DNA from: Gymnogyps californianus
Taxonomy: Eukaryota; Chordata; Aves; Accipitriformes; Cathartidae
Assembly: GCF_018139145.2 (NCBI RefSeq)
Contig: NC_059485.1
Location: 19,574,088 to 19,638,087 of the forward strand
Direction: 5' to 3'
DNA: 64,000 nt
Both the position numbers and the translations under genes were made by a program. Every line of letters begins with the position of its first letter. Position 1 is the first letter of the stretch. Under the pieces are notes generated by a model. That model did not search any database, was not told the DNA's origin, and was given only the letters and a program-made list of their open reading frames with translations. Positions 26,124 through 35,546 of the stretch are shown here, one piece after another.

Positions 26124-26205
26124 TAAGCCTCAGACGGAGCAGGAGGCTGAGGTGGAGCAGGAGGCTGAGGTGCCTGTGCTGCCAGAGGTGGTAGAAGTGC
26201 AGCTG
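26124..26205 (+). CDS. Candidate internal exon, unrecognised gene
   Basis: An 82-nt segment bounded by the acceptor TTGCCCACAG and the donor CTG|GTAAGG. In the open frame it encodes a short acidic repeat (EQEAEVEQEAEV) followed by PVLPEVVEVQL, whereas the CpG-island ORFs upstream show no such bias. It lies about 0.4 kb before another membrane-like ORF and 0.7 kb before an AATAAA on the same strand. The neighbouring exons needed to complete the frame are not resolved, and no family is recognised. Confidence 0.35.
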
Positions 26206-26577
26206 GTAAGGGGGAGGGTCTCACTGGCAAGAGGGGTCCACGCAGCATCGCGCTGGGGCCAGGGCTGTGTGCCTGTGCAGGGTGGAGGCAGAGGGACATC
26301 GTGCAGTCCCATGCAGAGCCCTCATCCTGGAGTCATCACCGGTGGTCCAGGACCCAACATGTGTCCACCACTCTCTGTTGGACCACAGGAGAGGGATGCA
26401 CTGGCAAGGAGATGCAGCATCACTTTCTGGCTGCAGCGACTGTCCCCTTGGGTCCCCTGCACCCCAGGGCCTGCACCTGGGCTCCCGGGATGGGTGGGAT
26501 GGGCCAGACGCCTTGCTCCACCTGGGCTGGTGGGCCCGGGCTGCTGGGAAGCTGCTGGCCGGCTGTGGGCTTTGCAG

Positions 26578-26774
26578 ATGGGAACTCCCTGTGGTGGGTT
26601 TTCCGGATGCTGTCCCCCAGGACCCTCTGCCTGCTCTCTGCCTGCCTGCAGCTGGCTGTCAGCTTGGTGCTGGGCGCCGTGGTGCTCCACAGCTCACGGC
26701 ATGACCCTGAGGTCTTCTACTGCGTGCGGCCGTGGGTGTTACCAGTGCAGAGCTATGCCTGCCTGGCACGCTGA
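26578..26774 (+). CDS. Candidate last exon, single-pass membrane segment
   Basis: After the acceptor CTTTGCAG, a 65-codon open frame runs to TGA at 26772. It contains a basic/aromatic stretch (WWVFRMLSPR), a hydrophobic helix of about 20 residues (LCLLSACLQLAVSLVLGAVV) and a tail of about 29 residues with two cysteines. A canonical AATAAA follows 118 nt after the stop. This looks like the end of a tail-anchored or type-II membrane protein, but I recognise no family; the tail does not end in the PPPx of a KASH domain. A possible exon beginning after CCACAG at 26388 would precede it, but its donor is not clear. Confidence 0.4.
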
Positions 26775-26891
26775 CTGGGACAGACCCTGGCCTTAGTCAG
26801 CGAGGGGCTGCTGCCCTCCGGACAGAGGTCCCTGATGAACAGTGAAGTCTCTGCAGCACTTGGCCTCCCTGAGCCTGCAAGGTGAACTCTG

Positions 26892-26897
26892 AATAAA
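26892..26897 (+). terminator. Polyadenylation signal AATAAA
   Basis: A canonical hexamer, followed within 30 nt by a TG-rich stretch (CTGTGCTGCC). It supports a transcript ending here on the plus strand. Confidence 0.5.
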
Positions 26898-27239
26898 ACA
26901 TCTCTGTTCCCAGCTCTGTGCTGCCGGGCATGTTTGGTCAGGGCCCAGGGGCAGGGGCTTGCCACATATACCGGCCACCATGGCCCCTCAAGACCAGGCC
27001 CGGCCTCATCTCCTGGGCACCCCGCGCTGCTGCTGTGCCTGCCCTGAGCCCTGTCCCAGCTTCTTGCCTGCCCTCCCTCCTGCCCCCTCGCTGCCTGGGC
27101 TCTCAGGCCCTGCAGGGAGGCATCTTCCCCTGGTGCCTGTGTGGGGTAGCAGGGAGGGCAGGGTGCCATTTCCCTGGCATAGAGGGTAAGAGGGTGGTGA
27201 TCCCCAGGACACGGCTGTGGAGTTCCTGGAGCGTGTGTT

Positions 27240-30200
27240 CCAGAGTAGCCCCAGGGCTTGGTCCAGTTCCCTGCTCCTCTTCTTCTCCGTCCCTCTGTCC
27301 TGCTACCCATCCTTATGTTTCTTTCTCCGTCTCACTGTCTCCCTGTCCCTCTCTTCCCTCTTTCCTGCTCCTTGTCCCTCTTTTTCTCTCTCTATTTCTG
27401 TTTGGCTCCCCATCCCTATCCTCAGCAGACCAGATCACCAACATATAACACAGGCTCTGTATGTGTAACCAAAAGAACAATATGTCCATGCATTGTGTGT
27501 GGGTCACACTATGTATCTATAAAGCCTTGTATTTTAAGAGCTTTAAGACATCAAGGTATTCTCGTAGGTGGATGACAGTCAAGCAACTGGAGCTACAGGA
27601 GAGAAAGAGAGAGAGGGAGGGAGAAGCATCTGAATTGTAAAATTCTCTGGATGGCACCAAAAGCAGGAGCTGCAGTAAGTCCCAGGCCCCTGGGACCGTG
27701 TCCCCATCTTCTGTGTCCCAGTCCCTCCCTGCCCCGTTCTGCATCCCCCAAGCCTCCAGATCCCTGCCCTCCTCTCTGTCTGTCCCTGCCTCATCTATTG
27801 TGCTGTTCTTTGTCCCTCCATCTCTCTCTTTGCCTATCCATCCATCTGCCTAGCTCCCTGTCCCTCTGTCTAGCTTCCTAACCCTCTCTTTCCCTCTCTG
27901 TAAGTTTTTCCGCTTCCTTGTACTACTGTTCTCTCTATTCTGCATCCCGCTCCCATTCCCTCTCTTTCTCTGTCCCTCAGTCCTGGTCCCTGTTGCTCTC
28001 TCTGTCCTTCTCGCCATTCCTAGTTTTGCTTGCTCCATCTCTCTGTCTTGCTTCTCATCACTGTTTTTTTCTTTCTTTATCCCTCTGATCTGCTCCCTGC
28101 CCCTCCTTTTTTCTCTCTATCCCTCTGTTCTGCTCCTCATCCCTCTATTTCTGTCTCTAACCCTCTGTGCTGTTCCCTGTCTTTTCTTTCTCTAATTCTT
28201 GCTCTATTCCGCTGTCCTGTTCCCCATATTTTTTCCTTCATCTCTCTGTCCCTCTCCTTCTCTCAGTCCTGCTCCCCATCCATATCTTTTCTTTCTCCAT
28301 GTCCTGAAGCCCATCGCTATTTTTTTACTTCTTCAGCTCTCTGTCCTGCTGCCCATCACAGTTCTTTCTTTCTCCATCTCTGTCTTGCTCTGTCCCTTAT
28401 TTTTCTCTGTCACTCTACCCTTCTTTCTTCACCCCTGTCCTGCTCCCTGTCCTTTTTTCTTATTCTATCCCAGTGTCCTGCTCTGTACCCCTTTCCATTT
28501 CTGTTCATTGTTCTCCCTCTCCTATTTTGTTGCCTATTCCTCTGTCCTGCTCTCTGTCCCTTCTTTCTGTCACTGTTCTTCTTCCCGCCCCTTTTCTTTC
28601 TCTCTGCCTCTCCCCTCTGCTTCCTGTCTCATTCCTTCTCTATCCCTGTCATTCTCCTTGTGTCTCTTTCCCTCTGTCCGGCTCCCCATCCCTATTTTGT
28701 CATGCTCCATCTGTCCTCTGCCCAACACTATTTTTTTCTCCATCTCTGTCCTGCTTCCTGTCCCTCACTCTCTTATCCCAGTGTGCTGCTGCATGTCCCT
28801 CACTTTTTCTTGCTATCCCTCTGTCCTGCTCCCTGTCCCTATTCCTTCTTTCTCCGTGTCCTGCTCCCTGTCCGTTTTTTCTCTGTCACTCTGTCCTGCT
28901 CCCTGTCGCTATTTCTTCTTCCTCCATCTCTGTCCTGCAGCCCATTGCTATTTTTTATTTCTCCATCCCTTTGTCCTGATCTTTTTGTCCTCTCTTTTTT
29001 CCCCTCTATCCCTCTGACTTGTTCCCTGTACTTATTCTTCTCTCCCTGTCTGCATCTCCCACTCTCTGTCCTGGTCTTTCTCTCTCCATCCCTCTGTCCT
29101 TCTTCCCGTTGTTCTTTCTGTCTCTCTCTCCCCCTGTCCTGTACACTGTCACTATTTTATCTTTCTATATCCCCTGTCCTTCTTCCCATTCATGTTTGCC
29201 TCTCTGTCCCTCTGTCCTCCGCTCCATCTCTCCGTCCTCCTCCCTGTCCCTGTCTTTTTCTGTCAGTCCCTCTGTCCTGGTCCCTGTCCCTCTCTTTCCC
29301 TCAATCTTTCTGTCCTGTTCCCTCTGCTTTTTTTCCATCACTGTGTCCTGCTCCCAGTCCTACTGACTTTCAATTCTCGCTACATCCCTCTGTCCAACTG
29401 GCTGTCCCCATTTGCTTCTCTCTGTTCTTCTGTCCTGCTTGCCATCCCTATTCTTCCTTCCTCCATGTCTGTCCTGCAGCCCATCGCTGTTTTTACCTTC
29501 TCCATCTCTTTATCCTGATTTGCATCCCTCCCTTTTCTCAGTCCATGTCCTTCTTTTTCTCCATCTGTATGTCCTGCTCTCTCCCTCTTTATCCTTCCTT
29601 CCTTCCTTCTTCCTCTCCTTCTTCTATCCCTCTATCCTTCTCCCCATCAGTATTTTTTTCTCCATCCCTCTGTCCTGCTCCCTGTCCCTGTCTTTCTCTG
29701 TTAATCCCTCTGTCCTTCTTCCTGTCCTTCTTTTTTGCTATTTGTCTGTCCTGTTGCCTATCAGTGTTTTTCTTTCTGCATCCCATTGTCCTGCTTCCCA
29801 TTCATCTTACTTGCCCGATCCCTGTCTTCTGCTCCCCATCAGTAGTTTTTTCTCCAGCTCTCTGCCCCGCTCCCTGCCCCACGCTTTTTCTCTCTACCCC
29901 TCTGTCCTCCTCCCTGTTCCTTTTTTCTTTCTCCATCTCTGTCCCTATCATTCCTCCTTCTTCCCTGTACCTCCGTTTTTCTCTGTATTCTTGTGTGCCG
30001 CTGCCTGTTCTTCTGTCTCTACCCCACTGTCCTGCTCCCCATCCCTCTCTTTGCCTCTCTATCCCTCTGTCCTCCCTATCCCTGTTTTTTTCTTTCCCTA
30101 CCTGTCCTCCTGCTCCCCGTCCCTCTTTTTCCATGTATCTTTTTGTCCTGCTCCCTGTCCCTCTCTTTTTCTCTCTGTCTTGCTGCCTGTCCCAGTGTTT

Positions 30201-30290
30201 CTTGCTATATCCCTCTGTCCAGCTGGCTGTCCCTTTTTTCCTCTCTCTCTGTCCTGCTCCCCAGCCCTATTATTTATTCTGTCATTGCTG
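27240..30290 (+). repeat. 3-kb pyrimidine-rich minisatellite array
   Basis: The plus strand is almost all C and T, built from degenerate units of roughly 30-36 nt such as CTCTGTCCTGCTCCCTGTCC with variable TTCTTTCTC spacers. The array is interrupted by a unique-sequence unit at 27420-27740. Stop codons all need purines, so this strand shows very long open frames (762 codons at 28030-30318, plus overlapping ones in the other frames). Their products are repetitive S/L/P/C strings with no domain. I treat it as non-coding tandem repeat with strong strand asymmetry. Confidence 0.9.
27420..27740 (+). repeat. Duplicated 320-bp unit, copy 1
   Basis: Homologous to 32202-32500, starting at CTCAGCAGACCAGATCACCAACAT (27421) and continuing through the TGTAACCAAAAG, CAGTCAAGCAAC and GTAAAATTCTC blocks. 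Both copies end in GGGAGCTGCA or AGGAGCTGCA followed by GTAAGTCCCAGG, a strong splice-donor-like match, then pass into CT-rich repeats. The copies differ at many positions, so the duplication is not recent. Confidence 0.85.
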
Positions 30291-30450
30291 CCCTGCAACC
30301 CAGCCCTGCAGGAGCTGACTGTTCCTCACTGGCCTGACAAATGCTGCTCCAGTAATGGGTGCTCCAGTAATGGGTGCTTCAGGGGAACGGAGAGCGTACA
30401 GGCACAAAGCCCTAGAGCAGATTCAGTCCTGCGACCAATGTGCATTGAAA

Positions 30451-30456
30451 AATAAA
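30451..30456 (+). terminator. Polyadenylation signal AATAAA
   Basis: AATAAA is followed within 20-40 nt by a T/GT-rich element (TCTTTTCTTTGTACTTGTGT), the arrangement of a strong cleavage site. It lies just after the pyrimidine array and 200 bp before the CpG island, so a transcript from the left could end here. Confidence 0.45.
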
Positions 30457-31142
30457 TGATTGCTCTTTTCTTTGTACTTGTGTACTTGTGGCTGCGCCTG
30501 CGGTCCCTTTGCAGTCGGTCAGTGGCTCTCACAGTCTCCAGGGAAGCAGGTTACACATTAGGGGGTGGGTGCCAGGCGATGGCCTCATGTTACTGATGGC
30601 CAGCAGCCGTGGGCCAGGGCTGGAGCAGCCCCAGGCGTGGCCAGGGACGGCTCTCTGTGAAAGGGGGCTGCGGCAGTGGGGCCAGCCTGGGACGGCGGAG
30701 CTGTCGCGGAGCAGCGCCTGGACCCATGGAGAAGGTGAGGCCAGGCGTCCCCTGGACCGCGAAAGCTCCGGGTGCAGTGGCACTAAATGGTGGGAGGAGC
30801 GGGGGAGTGTCGGGACGGGGCCCGGAGAGATGTGTCCCGCGGCCGGGGGGGCTGCCCGCCGGGCGTGCGGGACCGCCCAGGCGGCGCGGACCCAGCGGGG
30901 GCTCTGGGGCCGGCCGGAGGCCGCGCGAATTGCGGGTGCCGGGGAAAGGCTCGGGGGGGGGCGGCGGTGCCGGTCGGGGCCGTGCTGGAGGTGCGGGGGG
31001 TGGGGGATGCGACGGGGCCGCGACGTGCCCGGCCGGAAGCGAGGCGGCAGCGGCGGCACCGCCCTCGGGGCTTCCGGGTCAGGCGGGGGCAGCGCCGAGG
31101 GGTACGGCGTCCCGGCAGGGCTACGGCCCGGCCAACGCTGGG

Positions 31143-31265
31143 GCATGCCGGGAGCCGTAGTCTTTGGGCGCCCGACAGCCAGTGGGTCGCTGGGGCATGC
31201 CGGGAGCCGTAGTCTTTGGGCGCCCGACAGCCAGTGGGTCGCTGGGGCATGCCGGGAGCCGTAGT
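31143..31265 (+). repeat. 52-bp tandem repeat with three ZNF143-like motifs
   Basis: The motif GCATGCCGGGAGCCGTAGT starts at 31143, 31195 and 31247, exactly 52 bp apart. The spacer TCTTTGGGCGCCCGACAGCC and the following AGTGGGTCGCTGGG are identical between the first two units. The motif is one or two bases away from the known SBS/ZNF143 site (reverse complement ACTACAACTCCCGGCATGC). Confidence 0.9.
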
Positions 31266-31361
31266 CTTCCGGCGCCGGGCTCCCGCTCGGCCCTATTTGT
31301 TCCGGGCGCACGCGGGGCGGGGCGGCGCAGCGCAGCCTGTCCGACGGCCGCGGGCCCGGCC

Positions 31362-31380
31362 GCATGCCGGGAGTTGTAGT
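31362..31380 (+). promoter_or_regulatory. ZNF143/SBS site, near-consensus
   Basis: GCATGCCGGGAGTTGTAGT is the reverse complement of ACTACAACTCCCGGCATGC, very close to the published SBS2/Staf consensus bound by ZNF143 and THAP11. It lies about 100 bp after the three-copy array and probably represents the ancestral form of the motif. Confidence 0.8.
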
Positions 31381-31447
31381 TTCCCGCCAGCTTCGTGGCG
31401 TTTCCTGCGGGGCTCGCGCTGCGCCCGTTCGCGGAAGCGCGCCGAAG

Positions 31448-31948
31448 ACGCATGCGCGGTGGCACCGCCCCCCGAGAGCAGTGGCGCTGCCGTCGGGTGC
31501 CGCGCATGCGCCGTGGGCTCGCCGCGCTGGCCGCTGCCTCCGCGAGCGGAAGGCGGACCTGCCCGTCAGGGCTGCGCATGCGCGGTGGCGCGCTCCCGCC
31601 CACTGCTGCCTCCTGGTGACCAGAACTCGGTGTTGCCGGTGGGTGGGGGGGGGTGGGGTGGGGTGTGTGTGGGGGGTGTGTGTGTGGGGTGTGTGTGTGT
31701 GTGGGGGGGTGTGTCTGTGTGTGTGGGGGTGTGGGTGTCTGTGTGGGGGGTGTGTGTGTGGGGGTGTGGGTGTCTGTGTGTGGGGGTGTGTGTGGGGGGG
31801 GTGGAGGGTGTGTGTGTGGGGGGGTGTGGGGGGTGTGGGGGGGTGGGGGTGGGGGGTGGGGGGGGGGGTGTGCGTGCGCCGCGCATGCGCCCCGCGGCGT
31901 CTCGGAAAGGAAACTGCGCTGCCGCAGCAGCCGGGGAGCGCATGCGCG
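31448..31948. promoter_or_regulatory. Five NRF1-like palindromes
   Basis: GCATGCGC cores lie at 31450-31457 (ACGCATGCGCGG), 31502-31512, 31573-31585 (TGCGCATGCGCGG), 31881-31890 and 31938-31948. The NRF1 consensus is YGCGCATGCGCR. Three of the cores are followed by GGTGGC, so some of the surrounding sequence appears duplicated too. A GT/G-rich tract separates the first three from the last two. Confidence 0.8.
31640..31872 (+). repeat. G/GT-rich tract with G-quadruplex potential
   Basis: About 230 bp made only of G and T apart from a few C and A, with many runs of four to nine G separated by TGTGTG. It has many times the four G-runs required for an intramolecular quadruplex, and it sits inside the CpG island. 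Confidence 0.9.
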
Positions 31949-32201
31949 GTGGCCCTGGCTCGCTCAGTGCTGCCACCCAGGGGCCGCGAGCCGCTGCCGC
32001 AGTTCAGTGCCGCGGCTGGCGGGGGGAGCGGGGGCGCGGAGCGGCCCCGGAGCGGAGCTGCCGCGGCTGCAGCTGAAGAGACCGGGAAAAGGTAAAGCAG
32101 CTGGAGAAGGAAGTGCAGGGGATCCAGGCAAAAGCTGCCTCCAGCTGCAGACAAGAGACAGCCTGTCTCTCCAGGTGCCAAAGGATCCCTCTTACTAGTT
32201 C

Positions 32202-32500
32202 TCAGCAGACCAGATCACCAACATCCACCACAGGGTCTGTGTATGTAACCAAAAGTACAGTACAGCCATGTAGTGTGTGCATGTGAAGCTACGTATCTAG
32301 GAAACCTCCTATTGTAAGACACCAGTGTATTCTCTTGGGTGGGTGGCAGTCAAGCAACCAGAGCTACAGAAGAGGAAAGGGGGGAGAGACAGAGAGACCA
32401 GGGAAAAAAGTGTCTGAACTGTAAAATTCTCCTGGCAGCGCCGAAAATGGGAGCTGCAGTAAGTCCCAGGCCCTTGGGGCTGTCCCCCCCTCTTCTTCAT
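32202..32500 (+). repeat. Duplicated 320-bp unit, copy 2
   Basis: Second copy of 27420-27740 with the same ordered blocks and the same GAGCTGCA|GTAAGTCCC donor-like site near 32459. It lies directly after the CpG island, so it could be an early exon or intron of a transcript starting there. Confidence 0.85.
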
Positions 32501-32800
32501 CCCGGTCCCTCCCTGCCCCCCACCCCCCTTCCCCTCACTGCTGTCATTTTATTTTTTTGCTTCCCTGCACCTCTCCTCTCTGTTCTTGTGTCCTGCTCCT
32601 TCTCCCGCTTGTTCTCCAATTCCTTCTCTTTCCCTGTCGTTCTACCTGTTCCTTTCCTTTTATCACTGTCCCTCTGTCCTGCTCCCCGTCCCTCTTTGTT
32701 TTCTTCCTTCCTCTTCGCCATATATCCTGTTGCTGGTTTTTTTCTTTCTCCATCTCTCTCTGTCTGGCTCCCTGTCCCTATTTTTTAACTCCTCCCTCCT
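32480..32800 (+). repeat. Pyrimidine-rich array, copy 2
   Basis: CT-rich degenerate units (CTGTCCTGCTCC...) follow the duplicated unit as they do at 27.7 kb, but only about 300 bp long. The ORFs here are compositional. Confidence 0.8.
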
Positions 32801-33276
32801 GCTCACACCACCCTGACCCTTACTACTGCCCTTGCTGCTGCCTGGGCATACAGCGGGCCCCTGCTCCGCTTGCTGTCCACCTGTGCCCAGTGCCTTCTCC
32901 TCAGTGCTGCTCACAAGCCCTTCGGCACCACTGCCAGGGCAGCCCATGAGCTGCACAGGGTCCCTCCCTGCTGTCCCAGTCACTCTGGATGGCAGCCCTG
33001 CCCTCGCATGTAGGGACTGGTTCCCCCAGTTTTATATCAGGTATGAACTTGAGGGTGCCCTCCACCACTGGCTCCAGATCAGTGATAAAGTTACATTTGT
33101 GTTTGTATTGCAGATTGCTATACATGGCTAACAATAATGGGGTTGCTGACTTTTTCCATTCCTCCAGAATACATCTAGCAAGCAATATAGTTCAACTTCC
33201 TGGTGTTATGACAACAGAAGGACCTGTTGGCTTGTGCTTGGTGAAAAAAACGGTGCACTTCAGCAATGGGCTTGAA
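32801..33276. other. Short unique stretch, no gene recognised
   Basis: A plausible acceptor TTTGTGTTTGTATTGCAG ends at 33112, followed by an open frame with MANNNGVADFFHSSRIH. It has no homology that I recognise and no clear donor. It could be an exon of a transcript from the CpG island; support is weak. Confidence 0.3.
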
Positions 33277-33535
33277 CATAGAATCACAGAATGGTTTGGG
33301 TTGGAAGGGACCTTAAAGATCATCTAGTTCCAACTCCCCTGCCATGGGCAGGGACACCTTCCGCTAGACCAGGTTGCTCAAAGCCCCGTCCAGCCTGGCC
33401 TTAAACGCTTCCAGGAATGGGGCATCCACAGCCTCTCTGGGCAACCTGTTCCAGTGCCTCACCACCCCACAGTGAAGAACGTCTTCCTTGCATCTCATCT
33501 AAATCTGCCCTCTTTCAGTTTAAAGCATGACAGTT
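33277..33535 (-). mobile_element. CR1 3' fragment, minus strand
   Basis: Begins CATAGAATCACAGAATGG and continues GTTTGGGTTGGAAGGGACC through the CAACCTGTTCCAGTGCCTC block, the reverse complement of the CR1 3' end. It is 5'-truncated. Confidence 0.95.
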
Positions 33536-33606
33536 TTCCCTTCTTGCTGCTGATGGCTGCCACCTGCTCTGTGCAGGGCCTGATGCTCCATAATCTTTTG
33601 CTTTAT

Positions 33607-34829
33607 GTTGCCTGACTAATCTGGTGGCCTTCTACGATGGAGTGATTGCATCAGTGGACAAGGGAAGAACAACTGATGTCATCTACCTGGACTTCTGTAA
33701 GGCCTTTGATACAGTCCCCCACTGCATTCTTGCCTCTAAATTGGAGAGAGATGGATTTGATGGATGGACTGGACTATTAGATGGATAAGGAGTTGGCTGG
33801 ATGGCTGCATCCAAAGAGTTGCAGTCAACAGATCTATGTCCAAATGGAGATCAGTAGCAAGTGGTCTCGCTCAGGGGTCTGTATTGGGACTGATGCAGTT
33901 CAATATCTTCATTAATGACATAGGCAGTGGGATTGAGTGCACCCTCAGCAAGTTTGTGGATGACACCAAGCTGAGTGGTGCAGTTGATATGCTTAGAGGG
34001 AAGGGATGCCATCCAGAGGGACCTTGACTGGCTTGAGAAGTGGGCCCATGTGAACCTCGTGAAGTTCAACAAGGCCCAGTGCAAGGTCCTGCACCTGCGT
34101 CACGGCAATCCCCGATATCAGTATAGACTGGGGAATGAATGGATTGAGAGCAGCCATGTGGAGAAGGAACTGGGGATGCTGGTGGATGAAAAATTGGACA
34201 TGAGATGACAATGTGCACTTGCAGCCCAGAAAGTCAATTGTATCCTGGGCTGTATCAAAAGAAGCATGGCCAGCGGGTCAAGGGAGGTGATTCTCCCTCT
34301 CTACTCTGCTCTCATGAGACCCCACCTGGAGTACTGTGTTTGACCTCTGGGGGTCCTAGCACAAGAAAGACATGGACCTGTTAGAGAAGGTCCAGAGGAG
34401 GGCCATGAAAATGATCCAAGGGCTGGAAGAACCTCTCCCATGAAGAAAGGCTGAGAGAGTTGGGGTTGTTCAGTGTGGAGAAGAGAAAGCTCCAGGGAGA
34501 CCTTCTTGCGGCCTTTCATAAGGATGGAGAGAGACTTCTTACCAGGGCCTGTACTGATAAGATGAGGGGTAATGGTTTTAAACTGACAGAGGGTGGATCT
34601 AGATTAGATATAAGGAAGAAATTCTTTAGTATGGGGGTGGTGAGACACTGGAACAGGTTACCCAGAGAAGTTGTGGATGCCCCATCATTGGAAGTGTTCA
34701 AGGTCAGGTTGGATGGGGCTTTGATCAGCCTGATGTAGTGGAAGATGTCCTTGCCCATGGCAGGGGGGCTGGAAGTAGATGATCTTTAAAGGTCCCTTCC
34801 AGTGCAAACCATTGTGTGATTCTATGATT
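33607..34829 (+). mobile_element. CR1 LINE 3' half, plus strand, decayed RT
   Basis: Reverse transcriptase remnants in order: [15 protein letters not shown] near 33625, [11 protein letters not shown] near 33690, a degraded GVPQGS block (now LAQGSVLG) near 33870, and the catalytic block FVDD at 33953-33964 followed by TKLSG. Then come the [12 protein letters not shown] and RPHLEYCV blocks. The frame is broken, with an in-frame stop after KLDMR at 34206. It ends GTGTGATTCTATGATTT, the CR1 terminal repeat. It lies in inverted orientation to the CR1 tail at 33277-33535. Confidence 0.95.
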
Positions 34830-34934
34830 TAGAGAGTGTGAGGAGGCATCTTAGATGCCACCATTCACCATCTTGACAGCTACAACACAAGATTGTTGCC
34901 AGCCTCCACTCCCCTGCCAACCTGCATTCCCCAG

Positions 34935-35030
34935 TTTTATTGCAGAGCACAACGTCCTATGGTATGGAATATACCTTTGGTCATTTGGTTCAGCTGTTCC
35001 AGCTGTGTCCCCTCCCAACTAATTGTGTAC
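34935..35030 (-). mobile_element. ERVL-like LTR fragment
   Basis: The stretch CCTATGGTATGGAATATACCTTTGG and the following CAGCTGT..CCCTCCCA match the U3 part of the LTR at 5617-6218. It is cut at its right edge by the LTR beginning at 35031, and the remaining part is not found on the other side. Confidence 0.7.
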
Positions 35031-35546
35031 TGTTATGGATTTATGCACGCCAGCCACCTTAACAGGGCCTGACCCTAGGATCCAGCTGATTATGCAAAGT
35101 CCAAGTGAAGGTTTCCAATTCCTCTTTTATTAGTTCTCAGGTTACAGCTTGAGCTGGGTGCCTCCAGAGAGGAACCCCTACTCCAAATCATGCCTCCCAA
35201 TTATACCCGTACCACCCATCACCCGATCCCCAAGTCCAAGCACTTAATTCTGGTCTGTGGTCTCTTGATTTCTGATTGTTTTTCACCATCGCTGGGCTGG
35301 CCGCCTTCTGAAGTTACCTCATTCTCTTGGAATTGTCTCCTTGGTCCTTACCTTCTTCATTCTGCTTGTATCTGCCGGATTCAGCTAGTTCTGTGTTAGC
35401 AGCATTAGTTTTATGAAAAAGTTTACTCTTGGTCAGCTCTTGCGGCCTAAGGCTTCAACTACTTTAGCTACTAGTGCTAAGCTACTAATGCTAAACGAGA
35501 CTATTCAGAGAGAAGAATACAGGTAAATCAAATTTCTTCTATAACA
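35031..35546 (-). mobile_element. Solo LTR of a third family
   Basis: A 516-bp element with perfect 6-bp terminal inverted repeats TGTTAT and ATAACA. On the minus strand an AATAAA (35131-35126) lies about 100 bp from the 3' end, as in an R/U5 boundary. The flanks (TGTAC and CTAAT) do not match, so the target duplication has decayed or the site is rearranged. It is not related to families A or ERVL seen elsewhere in the window. The internal region is absent. Confidence 0.6.

Larger units (their letters stand above)
30650..32095. promoter_or_regulatory. CpG-island promoter
   Basis: A GC-rich, CpG-dense island carrying four ZNF143-type motifs and five NRF1-type palindromes, both hallmarks of constitutive TATA-less promoters. 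Possible plus-strand first exons end at donors GGAGAAG|GTGAGG (30735, after an ATGGAGAAG) and GGAAAAG|GTAAAG (32091). The gene driven is not identified; either direction is possible. Confidence 0.75.

Noticed and set aside
26578..26774. KASH-domain reading of the candidate membrane exon
   Set aside because: It has a membrane helix and a tail of about 29 residues, but the tail lacks the PPPx end that defines KASH peptides.
28030..30318. A 762-codon plus-strand ORF
   Set aside because: It lies in a pyrimidine-only tandem array where stop codons cannot form. All plus frames are similarly open and the product is a repetitive S/L/P/C string with no domain.
30529..32181. A 550-codon minus-strand ORF with His/Thr/Pro repeats
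   Set aside because: It crosses the CpG island and reads the G/GT tract backwards. The open frame follows from GC-rich composition, and the opposite strand has equally long frames.
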